From Bactrocera neohumeralis (lineage: Eukaryota > Arthropoda > Insecta > Diptera > Tephritidae): a stretch of 64,000 nt of DNA. The position numbers and the translations under genes are program-made. Every line of letters begins with the position of its first letter. Positions within the stretch are counted from its first letter, which is position 1. The notes below the pieces were generated by a model. That model saw nothing but the letters and a program-made list of their open reading frames with translations. It was not told the DNA's origin and made no database searches. Below, piece by piece: positions 29,983 through 40,295 of this stretch. The DNA is taken from assembly GCF_024586455.1 (NCBI RefSeq), contig NW_026089624.1, positions 25,004,069 through 25,068,068 on the forward strand. The letters run 5' to 3'.

Positions 29983-32133
29983 TCTATATAAATAAAAATG
30001 AATCGCCAAAATGTATGTACGCTCATAACTCAATAACGCCTGGACCAATTTAGCCAATTCTTTGTCTTAAATGTTCGTTGAAGTCCAAAGATGGTTTTTA
30101 CGGCGAGAAAAGTTCGAATAATTTCCGGAAAACCCCTAAAAACAGTCTTTTCCTTTTCCCCATACAAACGTTACATACATACATATGTACATATATAAAA
30201 ATGAATGTTTGTTTGTTAGTAACACTAAGAGAACGGTTTATGAAATTTTTAAAGGTTGTTTGTTGTGGATCGGGAAAGGTTTAGAAACAAATACCTTATA
30301 CTTTTCATGAGGAGAAGTCGGAAAATTGGACAATTCCAAAAAGTAACATTTTTCATACACATTTTTTTCAATGTTTGTTTGTTTTGTTTTTCAATATTTT
30401 GATTTGTAAATTATTTGAATCGTTCACGTTCGGTCGCTTGCTTCTTTATTCCGGCTATCCAAAGGAAAAATTATTGAAAATTATTCGGTGAAAACTTTAT
30501 GTGTGTTTCAGACGAAGTTACTGATTGAAATTTGTTACGAAGCCACGAAGAGGTCGCGCTAATATTTGTCGGCGTTCTTTTTGCCATCAAGCGATGACAT
30601 ACGTGCGGAATTATGGATCGCGGTCAATCAGCTAGCGATCGTAACGATATCACAGCACGAATTTTTAAACAATAGCTGCGATGTTTGACGGTCTTTATCT
30701 TGAAGCAACCTATGGTATATATGGTGCTGTTAGATGCTGAATGTATTCTGTTGCGTGTTGCCGCACGCACACATTCATCTTTGGATGCGGATGGTGATTC
30801 CACCAGATCAAATTGATGAAATCATTTCAGCGCAAATTCTTGATTCAAAGAATCCAGAATTCTACGAAGTGGTGAAAAACAATATGGTTCATGGACTTTG
30901 GGAACCTTACAATCCCACTTTGGTTTGTATGTCTGACAATACATGCACGAAACACTACTCATGTGCTTTTGTTTCGGAAACGGAAATGAGAAATGATGGA
31001 TATTCACTGTATCGGCGTCGCTCACCAGACGACAATGGCAGAACATTTAGCATTTAGAGTCGTGAATATCGACGTTAACAACACATCGAAGTTGAAAACA
31101 AATGGATCGTACCATATTCGCCACTTTTGTCTAATTCACATTCAAAACTCATGTCAATGTTGAATATTGTAGATTGGTGAAATCGATCAAATACGTTTGC
31201 AAGTACGTCACCAAAGAAAGTAACATAGCGGTTATTGGCCTTGAACAATATGAGATCAGTAGTATCAAATGAGTCGATATGTAAACCGCAATAAAGCGTT
31301 TTGTAGGATGTTTACTTTTGCAGTTCATGAAAGTTTTCCGACTGTTGTGCGTCTCGCGGTTCAACTTCATTTAAGTCATTGCGTATTGTGAATGGTACAG
31401 TGTGTGCAACTTTTTGAGAATCATGCCAGCAGTTGCGTTTGCTGGAACATGCTAATCGCTGGAAACAGACGAAGGACAATGCAATAGTTACTTCGCATGC
31501 CACTGAAGTTCGCATAGTTTTCGCAAAGATCATTTCGACATATCAGCCTTCGAATTCGCGTTAATTATGGGATACGAAAAAATGACATTGCCGATGACAT
31601 TTTACATTGTATTCGCTAAGAATTGGAAATGGGAAAATTTCGGTTGATACTTCCAGTGGTTTGATATAAATTTCACCTCCCTTTTGTCAATTCACTTCAG
31701 CGGAAGATGAACTCATCACGAATGTTTATCCGAACATTGGCAAAATTATCGTAACTGCAATTGCTTGAGTGCACGCGCAATTTTAGTTGCCAAAAATACC
31801 GATGTTAATGACAAACGCAAAGCAATTTTTTGCGCTCATATAAATCGATCGATCGTCCAAAAATAAATTTTCCGATGTTAATGACATAAATCATTTGAAG
31901 ATTCAAAGTCAAATTTCATGGAAACTGTGTAATGGAACCCGACTGATTATGAGGTTTCGCGCTCACTATAAATCGATCGATCGTCTTGAAAAGAAAGACG
32001 AAGAAATCAAAAAAATTATTAAAAAAATTTAGAAAAATCGAAAATAAATCATTTTCGACACAATATAGTTTCAATTTTTTTTCATTTCAAAGCATATGAT
32101 TTCACGCAGGACAACGGCTGCGGGGTCAGCTAG
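29983..32133 (+). mobile_element. Helitron with both termini, 2.15 kb
   Basis: Starts TCTATATAAATAAAAATG after host A (29982) and ends in CTAG (32130-32133) before host T, with the CGCAG/CTGCG hairpin just upstream; this is the canonical AT-site Helitron insertion. Internally it holds a Rep fragment (about 30755-31060, PHAHIHLWM with the HUH histidines, SPDDNGRTFSI), a frame-broken catalytic-tyrosine region near 31180, RLAVQLHLSHCVL-type sequence and helicase remnants to 31800. At about 31830-32000 the helicase end is replaced by a short local repeat (ATAAATCGATCGATCGTC twice). It cannot encode its own proteins. Confidence 0.9.
30734..31057 (+). pseudogene. Helitron Rep fragment
   Basis: A 107-codon frame with LPHAHIHLWMRMVIPPDQIDE, NMVHGLWEPYNPTLVCMSDN, CTKHYSCAFVSETEM and SLYRRRSPDDNGRTFSI. 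It is the most continuous Rep HUH-region frame among the plus-strand copies but ends in a stop at 31055-31057. The start codon shown by the open frame is not ATG-initiated at the native position; the real N-terminus is deleted. Confidence 0.8.
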
Positions 32134-33006
32134 TATACATATATATTGAAAGAAAGGCAAACTTACCATGGCGTCAGCGTGATCTTTATGTTTAAGGTGC
32201 TCCTCCATCTTCAACACTGTTTCGTCTGACGACATGGGGAGAAAGTTTTTTAATAGAACCTGCTTCTCACTCACAACGTCGCCAGTGATGCAGCTTACAC
32301 TGCGGTAAGTTTTTGCTGAGAGCACCTTACACTCCCGCAACAATTATATTTGCGCTTGCATCTCAGCACGTTCGGGCATCTGATATTTAAAATAATTATT
32401 AAATAATTTTAAAATACGGTAACTGTATTTCAATAAATACCTTATAAGCAAGATCACTTTTCACAGCTGAAAGCCGCTTTATTAATTCCTCTTGCCGAGA
32501 TTCCATCCAACCAATGGTCCCAAAATTTGTTGCAGTACCATCGCAGAATCTGCGTGTTTGCTTCGGCGATGCAAAAACGGCTAATTCCTTTTTCTATAAA
32601 GAAAGTTACATTTATTAGAATGAAAAACATATATGTAAAATAAAGTCGTTTTACTATCTCGCTGTTTTGCTTCCGAGGAGGAGGAGTCCACCATAAATGA
32701 AATATCCATTTATTTATGTAAAATTTAAAAAAAAATTGTGAAACAGAGGAATTAAAATAAATGTATTCCCTATTGATTTGGATTTGGTTTTCGGAAAGTG
32801 CAAAAGAACAGCTGGCACGACGAGGAGTGCCGTGTCGCAGCGGAGAGAAAACAGGCTGCCTACCTCGCAACGTTACGATCGACCACTACACGTGCGAGAT
32901 GGGATAGATACCGAGAGTTGAAGAGGGAAGCGAGACGCATTTGTAGACAGAAGAAGAAAGAGGCCAAAATGCGTGAGTACGAAGAGCATGAAAATTCTAC
33001 GAAAAA

Positions 33007-34089
33007 ATGCGGCGGCTTACAGAAGGTTTCAAGACCGAAGCATACTCTTGTAGAACCCCCCAAGGTGATCTAGTGACCGATGCCCAGAGCATACTTAAAT
33101 TATGGAGGGAACACTTCTCCAGCCTGCTGAATGGCAGTGAACGCACAACGCCAGGAGAAGGCGAACCCGATTCCCCAATCGATGACGATGAAGCAGACGT
33201 TCCATTACCCGACCCTGAAGAAGTTCGAATAGCAATTGCCCGCCTGAAGAACAAAAAAGCGGCAGGGGCCGACGGATTGTCGGCCGAGCTATTCAAACAC
33301 GGCGGCGAAGAACTGATAAGGAGCATGCATCAGCTTCTTTGTAAAATATGGTCGAACGAAAGCATGCCCAACGATTGGAATTTAAGTGTGCTATGCCCAA
33401 TCCATAAAAAAGGAGACCCCACAATCTGCACCAACTACCGTGGGATCAGCCTCCTCAACATCGCATATAAGGTTCTATCGAGCGTATTGTGTGAAAGATT
33501 AAAGCCCACCGTCAACAAACTGATTGGACCTTATCAGTGTGGCTTTAGACCTGGCAAATCAACAACCGACAAGATATTCACCATGCGCCAAATCTTGGAA
33601 AAGACCCGTGAAAGGAGAATCGACACACACCACCTCTTCGTCAATTTCAAAGCTGCTTTCGACAGCACGAAAAGGAGCTGTCTTTTTGCCGCGATATCTG
33701 AATTTGGTATCCCCGCAAAACTAATACGGCTGTGTAAACTGACGTTGAGTAACACGCAAAGCTCCGTCAGGATCGGGAAGGACCTCTCCGAGCCGTTCGA
33801 TACCAAACGAGGTTTCAGACAAGGCGATTCCCTATCGTGCGACTTTTTCAACCTGCTTTTGGAGAAAATAGTTCGAGCCGCAGAACTAAATAGAGAAGGT
33901 ACCATCTTCTATAAGAGTGTACAGCTGCTGGCGTATGCCGATGATATTGATATCATCGGCCTCAACACCTGCGCCGTTAGTTCTGCTTTCTCCAGGCTGG
34001 ACAAGGAAGCAAAAGAAATGGGTCTGGCAGTGAACGAGGGCAAGACGAAATATCACCTGTCATCAAACAAAGAGCCGTCGCGCTCGTGA
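33007..34089 (+). CDS. RTE reverse transcriptase ORF, copy 4 (motif A Asp to Asn)
   Basis: A 360-codon open frame from ATG 33007 (MRRLTEGFKTEAYSC). It spans the RT core: KKAAGADGLSAELFKHGG, CGFRPGKSTTDKIF, motif A as FVNFKAAFDS (Asn 213, codon 33643-33645, where Asp is required), RGFRQGDSLSCDFFNLLLEK, and YADD from residue 310. It ends at a TGA shared with copy 2 (after KEPSRS). Downstream the C-terminal domain is open again from 34255 to 34686. Confidence 0.88.
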   Translation: MRRLTEGFKTEAYSCRTPQGDLVTDAQSILKLWREHFSSLLNGSERTTPGEGEPDSPIDDDEADVPLPDPEEVRIAIARLKNKKAAGADGLSAELFKHGGEELIRSMHQLLCKIWSNESMPNDWNLSVLCPIHKKGDPTICTNYRGISLLNIAYKVLSSVLCERLKPTVNKLIGPYQCGFRPGKSTTDKIFTMRQILEKTRERRIDTHHLFVNFKAAFDSTKRSCLFAAISEFGIPAKLIRLCKLTLSNTQSSVRIGKDLSEPFDTKRGFRQGDSLSCDFFNLLLEKIVRAAELNREGTIFYKSVQLLAYADDIDIIGLNTCAVSSAFSRLDKEAKEMGLAVNEGKTKYHLSSNKEPSRS

Positions 34090-34254
34090 CTTGGCACTCA
34101 TGTCACTGTTGACAGTCAAAACTTGTAGATAATTGAAGTTGTAGATAATTTCGTCTATTTAGGAACCAGCATTAACACCACCAACAATGTCAGTCTGGAA
34201 ATCCAACGCAGGATAACTCTTGCCAACAGGTGCTACTTCGGACTGAGTAGGCAA

Positions 34255-34740
34255 GTGAAGAGTAAAGTCCTCTCTCGACGAACAAAAGCTAAACTCTATA
34301 AGTCGCTCATAATTCCCGTCCTGCTGTATGGTGCAGAGGCTTGGGCGATGACAACAACCGATGAGTCGACGTTGCGAGTTTTCGAGAGAAAAGTTCTGCG
34401 AAAGATTTATGGTACTTTGCGCGTTAGCCACGGCGAATACCGTATTCGATGGAACGATGAGCTGTACGAGATATACGACGACATCGACATAATTCAGCGA
34501 ATTAAAAGACAGCGGCTACGCTGGCTAGGTCGTGTTGTCAGGATGGACGAAAACACTCCAGCTCTGAAAGTATTCGACGAAGTACCCGCCGGGGAAGCAG
34601 AGGAAGAGGAAGACCTCCACTCCCTTGGAAGAACCAAGTGGAGAAGGACCTGGCTTTGCTTGGAATATCCAATTGGCGCTACGTAGCGAAAAGAAGGAAC
34701 GACTTGCGCGCTGTTGACAACTCGGCTATAATCGCGTAAG
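34255..34740 (+). pseudogene. RTE ORF C-terminal region, copy 4
   Basis: KSKVLSRRTKAKLYKSLIIPVLL, STLRVFERKVLRKIYGTLRVSHG and QRLRWLGRVVRMDENTPALK are in one frame. An indel after PAGEAEEEE shifts the conserved PPLRWKDQ block, and LEYPIGAT ends the frame; ISNWRYVAKRRN continues in another. Confidence 0.82.
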
Positions 34741-34776
34741 CGGTGTCTACGCCAATAAAGAAGAAGAAGAAGAAGG

Positions 34777-35147
34777 TATACATGTATGTATGATGGCATT
34801 ATCATATGGTGCGCGTTCCAAAACTTAACCGAGTTCAACTCGCGCAAGAATTTTATACCGAAAAAAAACCTGCGCGAGTTGAACTCGGGCGAGATTTACG
34901 CGTGGCGCGCAAATTCAAAAAGCCCAATTAGGCTAAAACACTGTGATGCTCACTTTTTTTCACGCACTCGCTCAAAAAAAATAATAATTAAAAAAAATCG
35001 CTGATTCAGGAGGAAACCAGGGAATCAGTGCATTTCTCACGAAAATCAGGAAAACCAGTGCCGATGGTCAAAATCAGGGTGACTCTACCCATATGACCGG
35101 TTTTACACCTTATAATACTTCCCTGGCTTTTTTTCTTGCAATTTACA
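34777..35147. other. Non-coding stretch with an 18-bp perfect inverted repeat
   Basis: CCGAGTTCAACTCGCGCA at 34829-34846 is repeated as its exact reverse complement at 34871-34888, with a 24-nt spacer. Further on, sequence resembling CCAGGGAATCAG...GAAAACCAG is seen at about 35020-35060. No gene. The same structure is at 51279-51338 in unit 2. Confidence 0.6.
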
Positions 35148-35215
35148 AAAGTATAAAATGTTCAGTCTCACCTTAACTTAGCCCTTCCTTACTTGCTTTA
35201 TTATAATTTGTACCT
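35148..35215 (-). repeat. mini-me-like repeat, short inverted fragment
   Basis: The reverse complement reads GCAAGTAAGGAAGGGCTAAG then CTGAACATTTTATACTTTTGCA, matching the start of the repeat at 41044 with substitutions. Counterpart in unit 2 at about 51590-51660. Confidence 0.6.
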
Positions 35216-36033
35216 GTTCTTTTTGTAAATTTCGATATATTATCTTCAATCTAAACTTTTGCTGCCATAACTGCTTCTTTACGAGGGAAGTGTTTAATTA
35301 GTCTTTGCTCAAAGCGTTCCCTCTCTGAGTTTGTAGTTTGGAAAGAATCTTTTATTCGGATAATTATTTAGACGTGGACAATCCATCTTGGTTTTGATTT
35401 TTTTACTTGTCTGTCATTATTATATGGATTTGGTTTTATATGCTGGCTACCTTTTTGTTCATTTGCCAAGCGCTGCTTGAAAAAATATTGGTTGCGTTTC
35501 TCTAAGATGCACGCGTAAATACTTGTAATTTTTGACTCTCTTTATGAATTTTCTCAGACAGTTCTGCAAGTAACTTTCTTTTGGTACCTTTATAATTTTT
35601 ATCTGATTCGTGTGTCTGAATATAGTCAGATAGTGCGATTTGGATGATTTTTGCCATACGGAGCTTTTTCCGCTCCCGAATGCTTTCTATAAAACAATAC
35701 ACAAATATTTAAGTAGAAACAAATTTTTTGATTTTTTTTATTGTGAAGTACAATTGAGTTTGGAATATATTATTTATTCAAATGGCCGTCACGACTTCTT
35801 TCGAAGCAAAAAATTCGATGAGCCCCATTTTTGAGCGTGTTTCCATGAAATTAAGTCATATGTCATGAAAATCAAGTTTAATATTGATTTCTAAAAGGTC
35901 AAACCACGTCAAGTGGTAAATGAAAATTTCGCAAAATCACCGATTTTGAAAATTAGCAGTTCATTAGGAAGGGAACCAGACGCACACCCCGTGATATAAA
36001 TACTTCGTCAAAATTACTTTTTCATTTAAGTTA

Positions 36034-37758
36034 CTAGCTGGCCCCGCAGCCGTTGTCCTGCGTGAAATTATGTCTTTTGCAATGAAAAGAAAGTGGAATA
36101 TATCATACAATTTTTTTCCAATGTAACGCAGCTTGATAAACAACATTTTTGGTTTCTGTTCCGGTGTACAGAAAAGAGGGTTTCCAACTCTTGAGCACGC
36201 CACGTATATCTGTGTACTGAAAAGATGGTTTTCCATCTCGTGAGCACGCCATATATCTGGCCGTGTGAAAAACATTTTCGAATTTATGCCACACGCTATG
36301 CGACTATCCTTGTGTCCTGTTGATTGTCACCTCAAATGCAATTTTCACTGGAAACGGAATACGTTTGAACTGAAATGGCAAATCGTTAGAACTCAAAGGA
36401 ATTGGTAGAATCAAGCATTCTGCCTCCTTGTATTCGATAGCTGCGTCACAATCTGTCGGGTTCCATTACACAGTTTTGGCACATGAAGGACACCTGGATG
36501 TCCATCTACTGATTGCCCTTGCTTTCTGCCTAACTATTTCTTCGACGACGCATTCCATGTATAATATCAAGGTATTTCCGAATAGAACAATGTTCTCGCA
36601 AACGGATCACTGACGAAACTTGAGAAAAACTCGTCAATGTTAATTTTGTTGATGGCGGTGTTTCACTGGCTGTATTTTATTCTCTGGGTTGAAATACACT
36701 CTATCACTATTCTCCAAATTAACTGCGAGATGCACAACTGTCGGAAAACGCTTATGATTTGCAAAAGTAAATATCCTACAAAGAGCTTATTGCAGTTCAC
36801 GTATCGACCGTATCGTTCAAGACCAGTAACCGCAATATTGCTTCCTTTGGTGACGTACTTACAAACGTATTTTATCGATTTCACCAAACTGCAATACTCA
36901 AAATTGATATGAGTTTTGAATGTGAACTAAGCAATAGTGGGGAATATAGTACAATTCATGTGTTGTCAACTTCTATATTCACTCTTCTAAATTGAATGCT
37001 GAATGTTCTGTGGGATTGTAGCGTCCGCAAGGTCCATGAACCGTATTGGTTTTCGCCATCCAAAGAACAATGTGTGCGTGCGGCAAACCTCTCTTTTGCC
37101 ATTCAACAAAGTACTTCCAGCATCTAACAGCACCACATATACTTACGTTGCTTCAAGATAAAGTCCATCAAACATCGTAACTGTTGTTTGAAAAGTCGTG
37201 CTGTGACATCGTGTCGATCGCTTGCTCTTTGAACGCGATCTATAACTCCGCACGTATGTCACCCCATCCTGGGAGTACTTCTTGCCTTACCTAGCCTTGG
37301 GCTGCCATACGTTGATGGCAAAAAGAACGCCGACCGATATTAGGGCGACCTCTTCGTGGCCTCGTAACAATTTTCAATTTTTGATTTTTTTTTTTTTTTT
37401 AAAGTTTTCACGGAATAATTTTCAATATTTTTTCTTTTGCATAACTGGAATAAAAAAGCAAGCGACCGAAATAGAACGATTCAAATAATTTACAAATCAA
37501 AATATTGAAAAACAAAACAAACAAATTGAAAAAAATCTGTATGGAAAAGAGTTACTTTTTGAAACAATCCAATTTTCCGACTTTTCCTCAGGAAAAGCAT
37601 ACGGTATTTCTATTTCTAAACCTTCCCCGATCCACAGCAAACAACCTCTGAAAATTTCATCAAGATTGGTGCAGCCGTTCTCTTAGCGTTAGTAACAAAC
37701 GAACATTCATTCGTTAGTATGGGAAAAAGAAAAGGACTGTTTTTAGGGTTTTCCGGCT
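36034..37758 (-). mobile_element. Helitron, minus strand, unit 1
   Basis: The 3' end is at 36034-36037 (CTAG) with the CTGCG/CGCAG hairpin at about 36045-36063. Reading on the minus strand from about 37330: PHAHIVLW (HUH region near 37075-37090), then KSIKYVCKYVTKGSNIAV with LERYGRYVNCNK at 36887-36800, where Tyr-x-x-Lys-Tyr is the catalytic tyrosine motif of Rep. Helicase-related sequence extends down to 36100. The 5' end is lost at about 37758, where the LTR sequence begins. Confidence 0.88.
36663..36887 (-). pseudogene. Helitron Rep catalytic-tyrosine region
   Basis: A 74-codon stretch beginning VKSIKYVCKYVTKG, with Tyr residues three apart separated by a Cys-Lys pair, the arrangement of the two-tyrosine active site, followed by GLERYGRYVNCNK. 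Frames break on both sides. The unit 2 duplicate is at 53111-53335. Confidence 0.8.
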
Positions 37759-37765
37759 GTTTAAA

Positions 37766-38259
37766 TGAGTTAAGCATCCACCCCCTACCCGGTAAAATTG
37801 GCGCATCCTAATGCTACAGTGCAATTCACCACAGCTGATGACACTAAAGCACAACTCAACACACCTGTACGCCAAACCACTCAACAAAAAGATGGGCAAC
37901 GGGAAAGCAGATTCAATTCGTCTCTCATTGAACACAATTCGCACGTCAACATTCGTTTTCCGACACCCATCCCGCGCGCCGCAATTTTCGCTAACAACGT
38001 CACCATACGGTTACTGCTCGCGGCCAGTCCTGTGCGCTACGGATATATTTCGAATCTCAGCGGTCCTGCGTGATATGGTCGCCGTTAACATGCGCAATCA
38101 TTTTTACATATCTGGTTTCAATAAATCGATCGAAGTTAACCCTAAAGTGTTTAATACCATTTAAATTAATGTGTTTTCCTTTGCCGAATTGCTGGGTGCT
38201 TATTGAACTGAAAATAAAGTGGTGGATGCTTCCCACTAAATTGGGCATCCATTTATTCA
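37766..38259 (+). repeat. Probable LTR (TG...CA) with adjacent PBS, unit 1
   Basis: A non-coding 494-bp block beginning TGAGTTAAGCATCCACC and ending CATTTATTCA. Directly after it TGGTCCTTCGAGCC at 38260-38273 looks like a primer-binding site. An AATAAA signal precedes the end at about 38209. No coding region of the same element follows; only an A-rich leader (to about 38775) is found. Copies are at 40296-40735 and 54225-54704. LTR identity is inferred from these marks. Confidence 0.55.
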
Positions 38260-38273
38260 TGGTCCTTCGAGCC

Positions 38274-38775
38274 TCACAGAGAGGCACTATTGGAGAAAAA
38301 AACAACATTCTGCCACATCTACTAGTTTGGTGGCAAAATAAACAAAAAAAAAAAACAGAATAAACTACATAAGTGCAGTGACCCAAGCAGAACAAAAAAA
38401 AACAAAACAAAGTGACAAAAAACAAACCAATTTCGGTAACAAAGTGAAGTGATACAAAGTGCAGAAACGAACAAAAACAAAAAAGAAAACTAAAAACCTA
38501 ATCATAATCACAATCAGGAAAATATTAGAAAACACAGTTCCGAAACATTACAAAACCAAACTCTACAACATTAGTGAAAAAACAAAATTATAAAAACAAA
38601 ATATACAAAATTGCACAGTTCTTAGTACAATTTCTTGGGAAAAGTAAAAGCACCAAAACAATAACAAAAAAGTACCAAAAAAAAAAGAGAACAGAAAATA
38701 AAAACAAAAAACATACACAGGCAATCGGACACGCGATACCTAAGGACAAAACATTAATCGAGAGCGAAGTCTAAA
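38274..38775 (+). other. A-rich retrotransposon-like leader
   Basis: Almost entirely composed of A-rich words such as CAAAACAAAGTGACAAAAAACAA and free of significant frames. It follows the probable PBS and is repeated at about 40740-41030 and 54720-55270, each time next to the LTR. It ends where other repeats begin, so the element is truncated after its leader. Confidence 0.5.
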
Positions 38776-39545
38776 AGAGTGCTTTCGAAGTAGCCTAAAC
38801 AATAAAATATACACAAAATCAGTGGGAGCAAAACAACGGAGCATTTGTACTCGCAATAGGCGCGAACAAAAAAAGCTGCAGAGAGTACCTAAAAGATAGT
38901 TCTCACACACGTTATTAGCAGGAACAGTGGTGTTAGACGGAGCAGCGATTGTGGAGTCACTGGTAACAACAGCAGTCGCAGCAGTAAGAGTGGGGTTGGC
39001 AGCGGAGAAATTGACATTGTCGGACAATTTCTTATGCACAGTGCAGATCTCTGATTTGAGTTCGTTAAGCATAGCGATTAACGATTTACGATCATCACAT
39101 CGTTTGTTTGTTCACTTCTCAGTGAACTTACTTCCCGTAAAAGAGAATTAAGCACTACATTTTCTTTGTTATGCTCCAACAAAGGTTCAGCTATTTCACT
39201 ATTCGAGTGTTCAGAATTTTGTTGTTGCGAACTTAAATTAAAAGTGCAATGAACTTCGCGCACTGATGGCGACGCAGGCGGCGAGCGAATGGAATTTCTC
39301 CGAACTACCGCGCAGGCTTTGCAATAAAAGGCATTTTTAGATTTCACCAAGAAATCTACATCAGCCTGTGATAGATTCACGCACGACAAGTGAAATATTT
39401 GATTGCATTTATGGCAACCAATCTTGGGCTGAGCACGGTCAACTCTATGCCCGCAAACACACGGCATTAATAGCGATAAAATAAAAAAACTTGGAGCAGA
39501 AAAAAATACGTCAGTACACGGCGACGACTCACTGCTCACTGTGAA
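38776..39545 (-). mobile_element. 5' part of a LINE with PHD-finger ORF1 (inferred)
   Basis: Present in unit 1 only. The minus strand runs from a short leader (about 39545-39468) into an ORF with a PHD-like zinc finger, then a linker that can be followed in a second frame to about 38880 (LNELKSEICTVHKKLSDNV). No RT is seen. PHD-finger ORF1 proteins are known from insect non-LTR retrotransposons, which suggests the origin; a host PHD gene fragment is the alternative. Confidence 0.45.
39078..39467 (-). pseudogene. PHD-finger ORF1-like protein fragment
   Basis: Starts at ATG 39467 (MPCVCGHRVDR) and is open for 129 codons. Residues 3-50 hold CVC, CHKC, FHLSC and YCKAC, a C4HC3-type zinc finger. 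The C-terminal part is polar, with EHNKENVVLNSLLREVSSLRS likely to form a coiled coil. It ends after VNR at 39078; the coiled-coil pattern continues in another frame. Confidence 0.6.
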
Positions 39546-40295
39546 TGAATGCTGAATGTTCTGTGGGATTGTAGCGTCCGCAAGGTCCATGAACCGTATT
39601 GGTTTTCGCCATCCAAAGAACAATGTCATCAGGGCAAACCTCTCTTTGCCATTCAACAAAGTACTTCTAGCATCTAACAGCACCACATATACTTACGTTG
39701 CTTCAAGATAAAGTCCATCAAACATCGTAACTGTTGTTTGAAAAGTCGTGCTGTGACATCGTGTCGATCGCTTGCTCTTTGACCGCGATCTATAACTCCG
39801 CACGTATGTCATCCCATCCTGGGAGTACTTCTTGCCTTACCTAGCCTTGGGCTGCCATACGTTGATGGCAAAACGAACGCCGACCGTAACAAATTTCAAT
39901 CTGCAATTGATCTCTTTGTGTGAAACACACGTAAAGTTTTCCGTAATAATTTTCAATATTTTTTCGTTTTTTGCATAACTGGAATAAAAAAGCAAGCGAC
40001 CGAAATAGAACGATTCAAATAATTTACGAATCAAAATATTGAAAAACAAAACAAACAAATTGAAAAAAATCTGTATGGAAAAAAGTTACTTTTTGAAACA
40101 ATCCAATTTTTCGACTTTTCCTCAGGAAAAGCATACGGTATTTCTATTTCTAAACCTTCCCCGATCCCTAGCAAACAACCTCTGAAAATTTCATCAAGAT
40201 TGGTGCAGCCGTTATCTTAGCATTAGTAACAAACGAACATTCATTCGTTAGTATGGGAAAAAGAAAAGGACTGTTTTTAGGTCTTTCCGGCTGTT
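39546..40295 (-). mobile_element. Helitron fragment, duplicated
   Basis: A near copy of 36996-37758 (both start GAATGCTGAATGTTCTGTGGG), with small indels. It is again followed by the LTR block at 40296. It includes only the 5' third of the element (upstream of the Rep HUH region on the minus strand). Confidence 0.8.

Larger units (their letters stand above)
32786..34776 (+). mobile_element. RTE-type LINE, copy 4, 5'-truncated
   Basis: Starts inside the endonuclease/RT linker (GGAAAGTGCAAAAGAACAGC) and ends in the AAG tail at about 34760-34776. It sits in exon B of the minus-strand spliced gene, at the same place as copy 5 in unit 2. A 33-bp deletion removes part of the EELDKLADRGNA stretch near 32990. 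Its RT segment matches copy 2 while its 3' part matches copy 5 (see findings). Confidence 0.88.
32167..35686 (-). pseudogene. Unrecognised spliced gene, unit 1 copy, split by an RTE
   Basis: Four exons can be proposed on the minus strand. Exon A 35686-35523 (acceptor TTTTATAG, donor GTATTT) encodes SIRERKKLRMAKIIQIALSD and later AELSEKIHKESQKLQ. Exon B ends at 32655 (WWTPPPRKQNSEI; donor GTAAAA) and its upstream part is lost at the RTE insertion at about 32786. Exon C 32593-32441 is 51 open codons (KKELAVFASPKQTRRF...SDLAYK). Exon D 32379-32167 is 71 codons (LRECKVLSAKTYRSV, FLPMSSDETVLKMEEHL) with donor GTAAGT. Introns B/C and C/D are each 61 nt with GT-AG ends and phase 0. Exon D has one in-frame TAA at codon 12. 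The end of exon D weakly recalls the DUF4806 domain of insect proteins. Function unknown. Confidence 0.55.

Noticed and set aside
38057..38425. Minus-strand stretch translating to a Phe/Cys-rich protein (MFFVTLFCFFLFCLG...), also at 54511 and 40727
   Set aside because: It is the reverse translation of the A-rich leader; composition alone explains it.
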